Numbered from the stretch's first letter, positions 8,424 to 16,812 are shown. The stretch: 64,000 nucleotides of DNA from Pseudonocardia sp. EC080619-01 (GCF_001420995.1 NZ_CP012184.1:2960501-3024500), one strand, 5' to 3'. Numbers and translations are program-made. The notes: generated from the sequence alone by a model not told the origin.

Positions 8424-9356
8424 ATGAGGAGAGTGAGCTTCGCCGAGTTCGGCGGTCCCGAGGTCCTGCAGGTCGTCGACGTCGAGGAGCCCCACGCGGG
8501 TCCCGGCGAGGTGCGCGTCGCCGTCCGCGCGGCAGGGGTGAACCCGCACGACTGGCGGGTCCGCGAAGGACAGTTCCAGGCGTTCCGACCGGTCGAGCTG
8601 CCCTCCGGGCTGGGGCTGGACGCCTCCGGCGTGGTCGACGAGATCGGCGACGGCGTCGACGGGGTGGAGATCGGCGACCACGTGTTCGGCGAGGGTGTGG
8701 ACACCTACGCCGAGTTCGCGGTGCTGACGGCCTGGACCCGCATCCCCGAGGGGCTGACCTTCGCGGAGGCGGCGGGCTACCCGTCGGTCGTGGAGACGGC
8801 GCTGCGCATCCTGCGCGAGGTCGGTGTCCAGCCGGGACAGACGCTGCTGGTCAGCGGCGCGTCCGGCGGCGTCGGCTCGGCGGTGCTGCAGATCGCCCGG
8901 GACCGCGGCATCACGGTGATCGGCACCGCCGGCACCGCCAACCAGGAGTACCTCCGGAGCCTGGGGGCAGTCGCGACGACGTACGGAGACGGCTGGGTCG
9001 GGCGGGTGCGCGGGCTCGGGCCGGTCGACGCCGCCCTCGATCTGGCCGGCTCGGGCGTGATCGGCGAGCTCGTCGAGCTGACGGGTGATCCGCAGCGGGT
9101 CGTCTCCATCGCAGATCTCGGCGCGCCGGAGTTCGGGGCCCGGTTCTCCGGAGAGGGCGGGAGCGTCCCGGACGCGCTCGCCGAGGCCGTCGGGCTCATC
9201 GAGCGGGGCGTCCTGAGCATTCCCGTCGAGCGGTCCTACGCGCTCGACGACGTGGCCACGGCGCACGTCGACAGCCGCACCGGCCACGCGCGAGGGCGCC
9301 GGGTCGTGCTGGTGCGGGCGGGAGCGGCCGCCGGCGGACCGGAGACCGGCCCCTGA
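8424..9356 (+). CDS. Zinc-independent quinone/NADPH oxidoreductase (MDR family)
   Basis: The 310-aa protein is a medium-chain dehydrogenase/reductase of the quinone oxidoreductase type. It has a GroES-like N-terminus (AAGVNPHDWRVREG, LGLDASGVVDEIGDGV), the Rossmann motif LLVSGASGGVGSAVLQIA (about residues 147-164) and a C-terminal VERSYALDDVATAH. The catalytic-zinc cysteine/histidine set of alcohol dehydrogenases is absent. It probably reduces a quinone or enone with NADPH. It is under likely control of the divergent TetR gene. Confidence 0.88.
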   Translation: MRRVSFAEFGGPEVLQVVDVEEPHAGPGEVRVAVRAAGVNPHDWRVREGQFQAFRPVELPSGLGLDASGVVDEIGDGVDGVEIGDHVFGEGVDTYAEFAVLTAWTRIPEGLTFAEAAGYPSVVETALRILREVGVQPGQTLLVSGASGGVGSAVLQIARDRGITVIGTAGTANQEYLRSLGAVATTYGDGWVGRVRGLGPVDAALDLAGSGVIGELVELTGDPQRVVSIADLGAPEFGARFSGEGGSVPDALAEAVGLIERGVLSIPVERSYALDDVATAHVDSRTGHARGRRVVLVRAGAAAGGPETGP

Positions 9357-9446
9357 TCCCTCCCGCGGTCCCGGTCGACCGTCCCCGGGAGGGCTCCCGG
9401 GCACCGACCGGCATCGTCGTCCTCCCCGGACGAAGAGGAGATCGTC

Positions 9447-9905
9447 ATGGTCGACGCGGACGCACCGGACGGGGCCGCTCCGCGAGGGGGCAGCCGGGGA
9501 CGCCGGACGGCGGCTGCCGTGCTGTGCGGTGCCCTGGCGGCCGCGGCCTTCGGCCTCGGGGTCCGGGGGCTCGTGGCAGGGAGCTCGCCGACGGCAGGCG
9601 CCCCCGCACTCGGCAACGCCGTGCTGGTGCTGGCCGGGTGCGGGTACTGCGCTGCGGCGGCCCTTGTGAGCTCCGCGCGCCGGGCCTGTCGCGCGCTCGA
9701 CGTGGCGACGCTCCTCGCCTGCGCCTGGTGGGTGCTCGTCGTCGTCCCGGTCGCCGCTCCGGAACCGCCCGGCGCCGCTGCGCCGTTCTCCACCGCGGCG
9801 ACGACCGCGGCAGGCGTCGCCGGCACCCTCGTCGCGCTCGCGCTTCAGGGGCTGCTCGGGATCGTGGTGCTCCTGGGGGTACGCACGTTCGCACGGCGAT
9901 CATGA
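9447..9905 (+). CDS. Four-helix membrane protein
   Basis: The 152-aa product has a charged N-terminus (RGGSRGRR) and about four membrane helices. ATG at 9447 has a clear AGAGGAG ribosome site 7 nt upstream. It is the last chromosomal gene before the integrated element; its stop lies 6 nt before the left attachment repeat. No family is recognised. Confidence 0.6.
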   Translation: MVDADAPDGAAPRGGSRGRRTAAAVLCGALAAAAFGLGVRGLVAGSSPTAGAPALGNAVLVLAGCGYCAAAALVSSARRACRALDVATLLACAWWVLVVVPVAAPEPPGAAAPFSTAATTAAGVAGTLVALALQGLLGIVVLLGVRTFARRS

Positions 9906-9910
9906 CGAGG

Positions 9911-10010
9911 AACGACGAAGGCCCAGAATCGGCGAGGAACTTCTCGCTGACCTGGGCCTTCGTGTTCTGAGCGGATGACGGGAATCGAACTCGCGTATTC
10001 AGCTTGGGAA
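9911..10010. repeat. attL: left attachment repeat with tRNA-Gly 3' remnant
   Basis: These 100 bp align without gaps to 25246-25345 with 10 mismatches. Positions 9970-10010 are the 3' end of tRNA-Gly (minus strand), from anticodon loop to discriminator base. One mismatch falls in the T-arm (9991), consistent with loss of selection on this copy. A perfect 12-bp stem (9915-9926 with 9952-9963) copies the tRNA terminator. Similarity stops abruptly after the GGGAA at 10010. Confidence 0.9.
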
Positions 10011-10502
10011 TCCGATGCACGTCGCCGGATCCGGGCCCTGACCTGCGGGTCGAGGTGGTCGCGAGTGACCGCTGTTGCCCCCTCTGGACTCTGCCGTATC
10101 GCACGTTCGTCGCACGCAGCCGCAGCCCTGCTGCTCTGCCAGTGCCATCCCGTCGACCTGCTGCAAGCCGACCGCGCGGGCGGCCGTGGGCGGCCCTCGA
10201 CTCAACCGCCGGCCGACGTCGTCAAGCTCCGCCCACGGTTGTCCGTGTGGTAGCCCGGAGGGAGGGCGGCGGGATGGCACGCTCACCATCCCGGAGATCA
10301 GCCCGCCCGGCGAGGGCATGAGTAGGCAGCCGATCTACCTCGCAGGCTTGGCAAGACGATCCCGCGAGACGGTCTGGACTGCGGAGCTGTCCTGCATGCG
10401 ACGCCGTCTCCGCGTCGAGGGTTCGACCAGCCCTATGCGTCTATCAACTTTCTAGCCCTCAGATGAGGTAGGATTTGTAGGCGACCGAGACCAGGAGGAC
10501 CG
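10011..10502. other. 492-bp left flank of the element, no convincing gene
   Basis: Several short frames cross this stretch, but they lack ribosome sites and recognisable products. The last 70 bp become AT-rich and probably hold the cargo promoter: TAGGAT at 10469-10474 could be a -10 box, with no good -35 match. AGGAGG at 10493-10498 is the ribosome site of the next gene. Confidence 0.4.
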
Positions 10503-11168
10503 TTGGCAGCACAAGAGTTCCTGTCCCCCCAGGAGGACGGCGATCGGTGGTTGACCTGGGCTAACGACGAGCTGGCCTCGAAAGGTCTCACTGTGGACCT
10601 CCTGCATGCTGCCGCCGAAGCTGGACGGCGCCGTCAGCTGGCTGTGAGCCCCCTCGCGCCGAAGTCGACCCCAGGCCAGGATCGATGGAGCGAGACAGTC
10701 GTTGTGCTTCGCGAGAGGACGGGGTGGGAGGTCGACGACGCTGACGGGCTTCCGAAGACTCTCCACCCCTCGGGAGAGTTCCAGGTAATCGTTACGACAG
10801 GGCGGGGTGGGGTGGGACAATTCGGTACTTGTCCCACCCCTAAGAACGGTCTTGGATCCATCATTCGGTGCATGATCGACGGCTGCCCGCGAACAATTCC
10901 AATGATGGACCGCCGGGGGAACCCGGTAGACGTTGATGAGTACGACGAGCCTGAACCGTGGCTGTTCATGACGGACTACCACGACGGGATGATTTACTCC
11001 GAACTTTCGTGTCCTTCTGCTCGCGCTGGCGACGAAGTGGTTGAGTACAAGCATAGGATCCCGCTACCGCCGATTCCGTTCGACTCTCGCGAGGATGTCG
11101 AGATCCCGCCGGTTGAGACCCCCGAGAACGAGACGGATACTGTGGTGGACGTCGAGCCGCTCGAATAG
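10503..11168 (+). CDS. Unrecognised 221-aa cargo protein
   Basis: The product is 221 aa from a TTG at 10503, chosen because AGGAGG ends 4 nt upstream. The sequence is soluble-looking. It has a helical N-terminal third (DRWLTWANDELASKGLTVDLLHAAAEAGRR) and a middle part with cysteines (FGTCPTPKNG, IIRCMIDGCPRTIP, SELSCPSARAG). It ends in a strongly acidic tail (DVEIPPVETPENETDTVVDVEPLE). I do not recognise it. It lies 21 nt upstream of the XRE/ImmA gene and shares its AT-richer composition, so it is probably the first gene of that operon. A regulatory, sensing or antitoxin partner role is possible but not shown. Confidence 0.7.
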   Translation: MAAQEFLSPQEDGDRWLTWANDELASKGLTVDLLHAAAEAGRRRQLAVSPLAPKSTPGQDRWSETVVVLRERTGWEVDDADGLPKTLHPSGEFQVIVTTGRGGVGQFGTCPTPKNGLGSIIRCMIDGCPRTIPMMDRRGNPVDVDEYDEPEPWLFMTDYHDGMIYSELSCPSARAGDEVVEYKHRIPLPPIPFDSREDVEIPPVETPENETDTVVDVEPLE

Positions 11169-11189
11169 CTTGAAGGAAAGGAAGATTTG

Positions 11190-12380
11190 GTGACCGTCTC
11201 ACCGTCACGCCTGTTGCTGGCGCGGAAGTTGCGCGGGCTGACACTCGCTGACGTGAGTAGAATAGCGGAACTGAATCCCCAAACGCTCAGCCGGTATGAG
11301 AACGGTCGGCAAGAACCTTCAGCGGACAGCTTGTCTCGCCTTTCAGACGCCTTGTCCGTTAGGGAGGAGTTCTTTTCTCTTCCTGAAGTTGACGGAATTC
11401 CGTTGGAGGCCGTCAGCTTTAGGGCGCTGTCGAAGACACCAGCGTTTCGTCGTGACCAGGCATTGGCGGGCGGGGAGATAGCCGTTGAGATTGCCGAATG
11501 GATCTCTTCGCGTTATAGGACTCCTAATCCGGATCTTCTCTCAGTCGCCCTGCCAGATGGCGCAGGTTTGGCATCCGTTGAGGAGGTTGCTCTTAGGGTT
11601 CGAAACTATTGGGAGCTGGGTTCAAAGCCAGTGCCAAACGTTCTCCATTTGCTCGAGTCCCGTGGAGTTCGTATCTTCTCTCTAGTGCAAGAGGTGAGAG
11701 ACGTCGATGCGTTTTCGTTCTTCAGGCGAGGCGTTCCCTATATTCTTGTCGATACGGGAAAGACTGCCGAAAGGCAGCGCTTCGACCTTGCTCATGAGCT
11801 TGGTCATCTCGTATTGCATCAAGGTAGTGAGCGGGTGCACGGGCGCGACGCCGAAAGGCAGGCGGACCGGTTCGCTGCGGCGTTCCTCATGCCACGCGAA
11901 GATGTCCTAGGGCAACATATGAGGAACGCCTCGGTAGAGCGTATTCTAGCTGGGAGGAAGCGGTGGAAAGTCTCGGCGATGGCGCTAACTCATCGGCTTC
12001 GCGAGATTGGACTGCTTACGGAATGGGGATACCGATCTTGTTGCGTTGAGCTATCTAAAGCTGGATACCGATCGTCGGAGCCTGGCAGTAAGCTCGTTGC
12101 AGAAACATCGCAAGTCCTCGATAAGGTGCTTAGCCATCTTCGGTCTCCGGGAGGCGGTGGCGTGAGACGCCTGATCGACGACTTGTGTCTTTCGCCGGCG
12201 GAGTTTAGTCGGCATATTTTTGGACTAGTTCCTACTGTGATTTCGGGTGAGTCGATGGCTAGTGGTGCAGTCGGATCGCGAAGCAACCGCGACGGTCGGA
12301 GTCTGACTCTAGTCTCAAGTGAAGCAGTTGAAGGTTCGCGTTTAGAAGGCGTCACTACTAGCGTCTGCGAGAAGAGATGA
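11190..12380 (+). CDS. XRE-HTH plus ImmA/IrrE-type zinc metallopeptidase
   Basis: This 396-aa protein has an N-terminal XRE helix-turn-helix (RLLLARKLRGLTLADVSRIAELNPQTLSRYENG, about residues 8-40). It is followed by an ImmA/IrrE (DUF955) protease domain with the zinc motif HELGHLVLH (about 203-211) and the third-ligand helix ERQADRFAAAFLMP (about 223-236). A long C-terminal extension of about 130 residues is not recognised. ImmA proteases relieve repression by cleaving a regulator, classically in ICEBs1 induction; XRE-ImmA fusions also accompany toxin-like genes. GTG at 11190 (or TTG at 11187) follows GAAGGAAAGGAAG. The stop overlaps the next ATG (ATGA), so the two proteins are coupled. Confidence 0.88.
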   Translation: MTVSPSRLLLARKLRGLTLADVSRIAELNPQTLSRYENGRQEPSADSLSRLSDALSVREEFFSLPEVDGIPLEAVSFRALSKTPAFRRDQALAGGEIAVEIAEWISSRYRTPNPDLLSVALPDGAGLASVEEVALRVRNYWELGSKPVPNVLHLLESRGVRIFSLVQEVRDVDAFSFFRRGVPYILVDTGKTAERQRFDLAHELGHLVLHQGSERVHGRDAERQADRFAAAFLMPREDVLGQHMRNASVERILAGRKRWKVSAMALTHRLREIGLLTEWGYRSCCVELSKAGYRSSEPGSKLVAETSQVLDKVLSHLRSPGGGGVRRLIDDLCLSPAEFSRHIFGLVPTVISGESMASGAVGSRSNRDGRSLTLVSSEAVEGSRLEGVTTSVCEKR

Positions 12381-13816
12381 GCGACCTCGAACGGATCCAT
12401 TCGCAGCCGACCCAAGCCTTGGCGCCGGCCGCGGTTGGCGACGGTCTGCTCCAGTTTCAAGATCTACTCCTGGGGCAGATCCAGCATCTTGGATTGCCCG
12501 CGGAGGGCGTCTTGGTTAGCCCAATCGAACGCCAGAGGGCTCTCAAGAATGTCGATGACGCGTTATCTGAGTTGTCTGCTGACGACCGCGCGCGGGCGGT
12601 CTATGTCAGTAAGATGATTGCAGCGGCTGCGGTTGGGCTCTTTGATGCTGCCCTGAACTATCTCTGGGACGAAACTGTCTCGGAACTCCGGCGACGTGTC
12701 GCCGGGTTTGATCTCAAGTATTTCTTTGATATCGCAGTCACATCGCCTGACAGAAGAAAGCGCTTGTCCTCTGTGGAGGACCTGGTCGAGGTCAATGACA
12801 TCGATCTTATACGCGCGTGTAATGAGATTGGTTTGCTCGATCGGGTCGCGGCCACTGAGCTGAATCATATTCGATTTATGCGTAATCACGCGTCGGCTGC
12901 CCATCCTAACCAGGCATCGATTACCGGACTGCAGCTTGCTACATGGCTGGAGACCTGCGCTCGATACGTTCTGACGCTATCTTACGACCAAATCACTGCT
13001 GAGACTGGTCGACTGCTGGCGAATGTCCGCAGTGACCGGATCGATCACGCCCGGGTCGACGAGATTACTGCGTTCTTTGACGATCTCGACGATCGTCGGG
13101 CCCAGTCTCTCGCGGCTGGCCTTTTCGGCCTCTATGTTGATGCTGACCGGTCTCCTATTGTCGCCGACAATGTTCGTGTTCTGTGGCCTGAGATCTGGCC
13201 CCTCTTGGACGATGAGACCCGATACGGCTTTGGGAATCGGTACGGAAGATTCGCTGCGAACGCTGACCAGGAGCAAGCGGGGTACAGTCGTGAACTGATA
13301 GACCTCGTTGACGGTCAATCCTACCTGCCGGAGCAAGTACGGCAGATTGAGATTGATAAAGCGGTTGACGGTCTGATGGTGGCACATCAGGGGTTCGATA
13401 ACTTCCATATTGAGCCAAGTGCGGCAAGGACATTACGTGAACTGGTTGGTGACGGCGGCGATGTCCCAAAGGGCGTTGCAGCGAAGTACGCCAAGGCGGT
13501 CACTAGAACTTTTATAGGAAATGGTTACGGCGTCTCGCGGGGTGCAGTCGGATACTACCGCGAGATGATCGAAACATTCTCCTCAACTCAGGCCAGTATC
13601 TCACTCCGTGCGTTCAGATCCCCTGAGGTCTCGAGTGCCCTTCGTTCGTCTACTGGAGAAGCGCAGTGGAACGAGCTTCTGGACCTACTTGAGCCTAAGT
13701 TGACAAGTCGTCGATCTCGAGACCTGCTCGAGGCGATCCGCGAGTTCTCGGCCACGCCTGACAAACTTGGTAGTGACTCTGGCATCCAACGATTGCTGGA
13801 AGCGTTCAAGGGATAA
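12377..13816 (+). CDS. Unknown 479-aa protein with HEPN-type Rx6H motif
   Basis: The protein is helical and soluble-looking, with no membrane segment. The segment at about residues 88-185 has a HEPN-like organisation: a helix with FDAALNYLWDETVSELRR, then NHIRFMRNHASAAHPN, in which R169-N170 and H176 fit the Rx4-6H ribonuclease motif with a polar residue after Arg. HEPN domains serve as RNases in toxin-antitoxin, abortive-infection and CRISPR-associated proteins. The remaining 290 residues (DDLDDRRAQSLAAGLFGLYVD, later YAKAVTRTFIGNGYGVSRGAVGYY) match nothing I know and may sense or bind a partner. It is translationally coupled to the XRE/ImmA gene. RNase activity is inferred from motif only. 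Confidence 0.75.
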   Translation: MSDLERIHSQPTQALAPAAVGDGLLQFQDLLLGQIQHLGLPAEGVLVSPIERQRALKNVDDALSELSADDRARAVYVSKMIAAAAVGLFDAALNYLWDETVSELRRRVAGFDLKYFFDIAVTSPDRRKRLSSVEDLVEVNDIDLIRACNEIGLLDRVAATELNHIRFMRNHASAAHPNQASITGLQLATWLETCARYVLTLSYDQITAETGRLLANVRSDRIDHARVDEITAFFDDLDDRRAQSLAAGLFGLYVDADRSPIVADNVRVLWPEIWPLLDDETRYGFGNRYGRFAANADQEQAGYSRELIDLVDGQSYLPEQVRQIEIDKAVDGLMVAHQGFDNFHIEPSAARTLRELVGDGGDVPKGVAAKYAKAVTRTFIGNGYGVSRGAVGYYREMIETFSSTQASISLRAFRSPEVSSALRSSTGEAQWNELLDLLEPKLTSRRSRDLLEAIREFSATPDKLGSDSGIQRLLEAFKG

Positions 13817-13829
13817 GCGGCCCACGCAT

Positions 13830-13873
13830 GGCTGGGGGTGCGACCGGCCGGAGGCCGCAGCGCACCCCCAGCC
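13830..13873 (+). terminator. Strong stem-loop after the cargo operon
   Basis: GGCTGGGGGTGCG (13830-13842) is exactly inverted at 13861-13873, a 13-bp GC-rich stem with an 18-nt loop, beginning 13 nt after the stop of the 479-aa gene. A second small inverted repeat (GGCGCC-gta-GGCGCC) follows directly. It also marks the sharp return to high GC. Confidence 0.65.
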
Positions 13874-13920
13874 GGCGCCGTAGGCGCCGCTTGATACCGA
13901 ATGGAAGGTCTAGACACGGC

Positions 13921-13990
13921 GAGCGCTGATGCCGTTGTCGTGTCCCGGCTGATGCTTGACGTTCCGGTCTCACCTGATGCTTGACGTTCG
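13921..13990. repeat. 70-bp direct repeat, left copy
   Basis: This copy is identical over 70 bp to 15906-15975. It consists of the 15-bp flank plus the first 55 bp of the IS left end. The right copy lies outside the complete IS, so a second, truncated left end follows the intact element. Confidence 0.9.
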
Positions 13991-15905
13991 GGCCTGATCG
14001 GCTTTCCTGTCCGCTGTCCGTGCTGGTCAGCGGGTGGTGGGGAGGCCGGGATTGGCCCTGGTGGACATGACCGTGGTCGAGCAGCGCTACCGCGCCGTAC
14101 TGGCCGTCGAGCAAGGCGAACCGCGCTATCAGGTCGCAGCCCAGTTCGGCGTCTCCCGCCAGACGCTGCACAGCTGGATCACCCGCTACCGCGCCGAGGG
14201 CCTGGCCGGGCTGGCGTCGCGCTCACATCGCCCGGACTCCTGCCCCCACCAGGCATCCGAGACGGTGGAGGTGGCGGTCTGCGAGATGCGCCGCGGCAAC
14301 CCCCGCTGGGGACCCCGGCGCATCGCCCACGAACTCGGCCCCGGCTTCGGCGCCCAGGCGCCCTCGCGCAGCACGGTGGCGCGGATCCTGCACCGCAACG
14401 GCCTGGTCGAACCCCGCCGCCGACGCAAGCTCCGAAGCGATTACCGCCGGTGGGAGCGCCCGGCCCCGATGCAGCTCTGGCAGCTCGACATCGTCGGTGG
14501 CATCGGCCTCCGCCAGCCCGACGGCACCGTGGCCGAGGCGAAGATCGTGACCGGGGTCGATGACCATTCCCGCTTCGCCGTGATCGCCACCGTCATGATC
14601 CGGGCCACCGGGCGGGCGGTGTGTCTGGCCTTCGCCGAGGCGCTGCGCCGCTACGGCGTCCCCGATGAGGTCCTGACCGATAACGGCAAGCAGTTCACCG
14701 CCCGCTTCGGCCGCGGCGGCGAGGTCCTGTTCGACCGGATCTGCCGCGACAACGCCATCATCCACCGGCTGACCCAGCCCGCGACCCCGACCACCACCGG
14801 GAAGGTCGAGCGGTTCCACCAAACCCTGCGCCGGGAGCTGCTCGACCACGCCGAGCCGTTCGACACCCCACTCGCAGCGCAGGCGGCGTTGGATTCGTGG
14901 ATCACCACCTACAACTGCGTCCGCCCGCACCAGGCCATCGAGATGGCCTGCCCGGTCGACCGCTTCGCTCCCAGCCAGGACCAGCGCGGCGACGAGGACC
15001 TGCTCCCGCTGAGGCTGCCTGCCCGGCTCACCGCCGCGCCCGTCCCGGCCGAGGGCCCCGAGCACCCCGGCCCGGCCCCGGATGACGAGACGAGCACCGA
15101 GATCGAGGTCTATCGGGGCGGGCCGGTGGAGTTCGAGCGGGTCGTCCCCGCCTCGGGGAACCTGGCGGTGCTGGGCAAGCAGTTCTGGTTGGGCCCGCTC
15201 CGTGCCGGGGTCACCGTCACGTTCTGGGCCGACACCCAGGTCATCCACCTCACCGCCGGCGGGGCACGGATCAAGACCGTCCGCTCCCCCTACACCGACG
15301 GCCAGCTCGCCACTCTCGCCGCGACCGGAGGCCGGCCCGCCGGCCCGCCACCACTGCCCCCGGTCGAGCCCGACGGGACCGCGATCGAGGTCGACCGCAC
15401 CGTCTCCCGCGTCGGCACGATCTGCCTGGCCGGGTCCTGGTTACTGGCCGCGGAGATCCTCGGCGGCCGCCGGGTCACCATCCGCATCGAGGACCACGTC
15501 CTGCTGATCTTCGACCCCGAAACCCGTGAGCTGCTGCGAACCAGGCCGAACCCGTTGACCTACGACCAGGCCCGCCACCTGCGTGGCGCCCGACCCGCCG
15601 GACCACCACCACGACCCAGCATCGAGCCGGTCACCGTCACCCGCCGGGTCTCGGCCACCGGCACGATCATGATCGCCCGCCAGCTCATCGCCCTGGGCCG
15701 TGATCAGGCCCGGACCGTGGTCACCGCCCACGTCGCCGAGCACACGATCACCGTCGACCTCGCCGACGGCGCTCAACGCACTGTCAGCCGGACCACGACC
15801 GGCGGGATCCGTAATCTCAAGGCCCAGACAGACCGCACAGTTTCCTAGCCCGAACGTCAACCATCACCCGGGACAGGAACGTCAAGCATCAGGTGAGACC
15901 CGACA
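13936..15905 (+). mobile_element. IS481-family insertion sequence, 1,970 bp
   Basis: The element starts TGTCG and ends CGACA. The terminal inverted repeats are about 57 bp (13936-13992 and 15849-15905) and imperfect. Each contains two copies of a CTGATGCTTGACGTTC-like motif, probably transposase sites. The 15 bp GAGCGCTGATGCCGT flanks it directly on both sides (13921-13935, 15906-15920), fitting a long IS481 target duplication. It carries one transposase gene and separates the AT-rich cargo from the kinase/phosphatase/GntR operon. Confidence 0.85.
14061..15848 (+). CDS. IS481-family transposase with long C-terminal extension
   Basis: The protein has an N-terminal HTH (RYQVAAQFGVSRQTLHSWITRYRAEGLAGL) and an RNase H-like DDE core with Asp in LWQLDIVGG, Asp in VLTDNGKQFTARF and Glu in GKVERFHQTLRREL. 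About 280 further residues contain three imperfect repeats of a beta-rich unit (for example VDRTVSRVGTICLAG). At about 595 aa it is much longer than the usual 300-400 aa IS481 transposase. The start is uncertain: GTG 14034, GTG 14061 and ATG 14067 are in frame. It stops 1 nt before the right inverted repeat. All catalytic residues are present, so the element may be active. Confidence 0.88.
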   Translation: MDMTVVEQRYRAVLAVEQGEPRYQVAAQFGVSRQTLHSWITRYRAEGLAGLASRSHRPDSCPHQASETVEVAVCEMRRGNPRWGPRRIAHELGPGFGAQAPSRSTVARILHRNGLVEPRRRRKLRSDYRRWERPAPMQLWQLDIVGGIGLRQPDGTVAEAKIVTGVDDHSRFAVIATVMIRATGRAVCLAFAEALRRYGVPDEVLTDNGKQFTARFGRGGEVLFDRICRDNAIIHRLTQPATPTTTGKVERFHQTLRRELLDHAEPFDTPLAAQAALDSWITTYNCVRPHQAIEMACPVDRFAPSQDQRGDEDLLPLRLPARLTAAPVPAEGPEHPGPAPDDETSTEIEVYRGGPVEFERVVPASGNLAVLGKQFWLGPLRAGVTVTFWADTQVIHLTAGGARIKTVRSPYTDGQLATLAATGGRPAGPPPLPPVEPDGTAIEVDRTVSRVGTICLAGSWLLAAEILGGRRVTIRIEDHVLLIFDPETRELLRTRPNPLTYDQARHLRGARPAGPPPRPSIEPVTVTRRVSATGTIMIARQLIALGRDQARTVVTAHVAEHTITVDLADGAQRTVSRTTTGGIRNLKAQTDRTVS

Positions 15906-15975
15906 GAGCGCTGATGCCGTTGTCGTGTCCCGGCTGATGCTTGACGTTCCGGTCTCACCTGATGCTTGACGTTCG
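15906..15975. repeat. 70-bp direct repeat, right copy (orphan IS left end)
   Basis: This is a perfect copy of 13921-13990. It is followed not by a transposase gene but by 15 bp and then the stop of the minus-strand kinase gene. It looks like the remnant of a tandem second IS copy, or of an earlier insertion beside which the intact copy landed. Confidence 0.9.
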
Positions 15976-15990
15976 CGGCTGCTGCCGTAG

Positions 15991-16812
15991 CTAGACGGTG
16001 GCAGCGTCGGCGACGGTGACCCACGCGTCCGCTCGGTCGGGGTCGGTGCCGCTGGAGAGGGCAATGCTGCGGGCCAGGGCTCTGGCGGTGTCGAGGTGGT
16101 CGTCGCTGAGCTTGAGCGCGAGCACGGCGATGTCGTAGGCGGCTTCGCCGTTCATCCCGCGGGGGTCGATGAACCACAGCCGACTGCGGCCGTGGAGCAC
16201 GTTGGGCGGCGAGAGGTCGGCGTGACACAGCCCGGCCAACATGTCGGCAGCAAGGTCGTCGAGAACCACGCTGGCGGCCTCGCGGACTGCGGCGGATTCA
16301 GGGCCGCGGTGGGGTGGCTGGTCGTCGGCTGGCGGATTGGTGAGCCGCGCTCGCAGCCACGGAACGATGCTCGGCAGCGGGGGTGCACCATCTTCATCGG
16401 CGAGGGTGCGCAGCATCGTGGCTACATCCGCGAGGTCCCGCGGCCGCGGTTCCTGCTCGGCGAACGATGCGCCGGGCTCGACCGCGTCCATTGCCGTCCA
16501 TGTGCTTGTGGGCGTGTTCCGAAGGAGATGGACCGCAGGCGCCAGACCAGCACGCGCGAGCTGGTCCAGTACGGCGGCCTGGTGGACGGCATCGGGGTCT
16601 GGGCTCGACCGCAGGATCATTCGAGTGCCGGTACTGGTCGTGGCCTCGACGACGTGGGCCGATCTCGCGGAGAACCTCCGGCCGGTTGGGGCGACCGAGA
16701 GTGCTGCGCAGACCTCGGCCAGCTCGACGGGGAGCGCCTTGATCCAGGCGGATGCGCGGTCGGGCCATCGTGAGTGTGCAGCGCGGGCGATGTCGGGGTG
16801 CAGTGGTGTCAC
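15991..16812 (-). CDS. APH-like phosphotransferase
   Basis: The 273-aa protein has the aminoglycoside/choline-kinase-like catalytic signature GLCHADLSPPNVLHG (HxDxxxxN, Brenner's motif) followed by LWFIDPRGMNGE, whose Asp binds magnesium. The N-lobe contains ARSAHVVEATT and TRMILRSSPD. The family phosphorylates small molecules such as antibiotics, sugars or amino compounds; the substrate is unknown and resistance cannot be assumed. The GTG start at 16812 overlaps the HAD-gene stop (GTGA); a longer frame to 16917 only overlaps that gene. It is the last gene of the GntR-HAD-kinase operon. Confidence 0.8.
   Translation of the reverse strand: MTPLHPDIARAAHSRWPDRASAWIKALPVELAEVCAALSVAPTGRRFSARSAHVVEATTSTGTRMILRSSPDPDAVHQAAVLDQLARAGLAPAVHLLRNTPTSTWTAMDAVEPGASFAEQEPRPRDLADVATMLRTLADEDGAPPLPSIVPWLRARLTNPPADDQPPHRGPESAAVREAASVVLDDLAADMLAGLCHADLSPPNVLHGRSRLWFIDPRGMNGEAAYDIAVLALKLSDDHLDTARALARSIALSSGTDPDRADAWVTVADAATV

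Noticed and set aside
9975..10455. Several short open frames in the left flank of the element
   Set aside because: They begin in the tRNA remnant or lack ribosome sites, and no product is recognisable.
15991..16812. Aminoglycoside resistance gene
   Set aside because: Only the general kinase motifs are present; the substrate cannot be inferred, so a resistance label is not justified.
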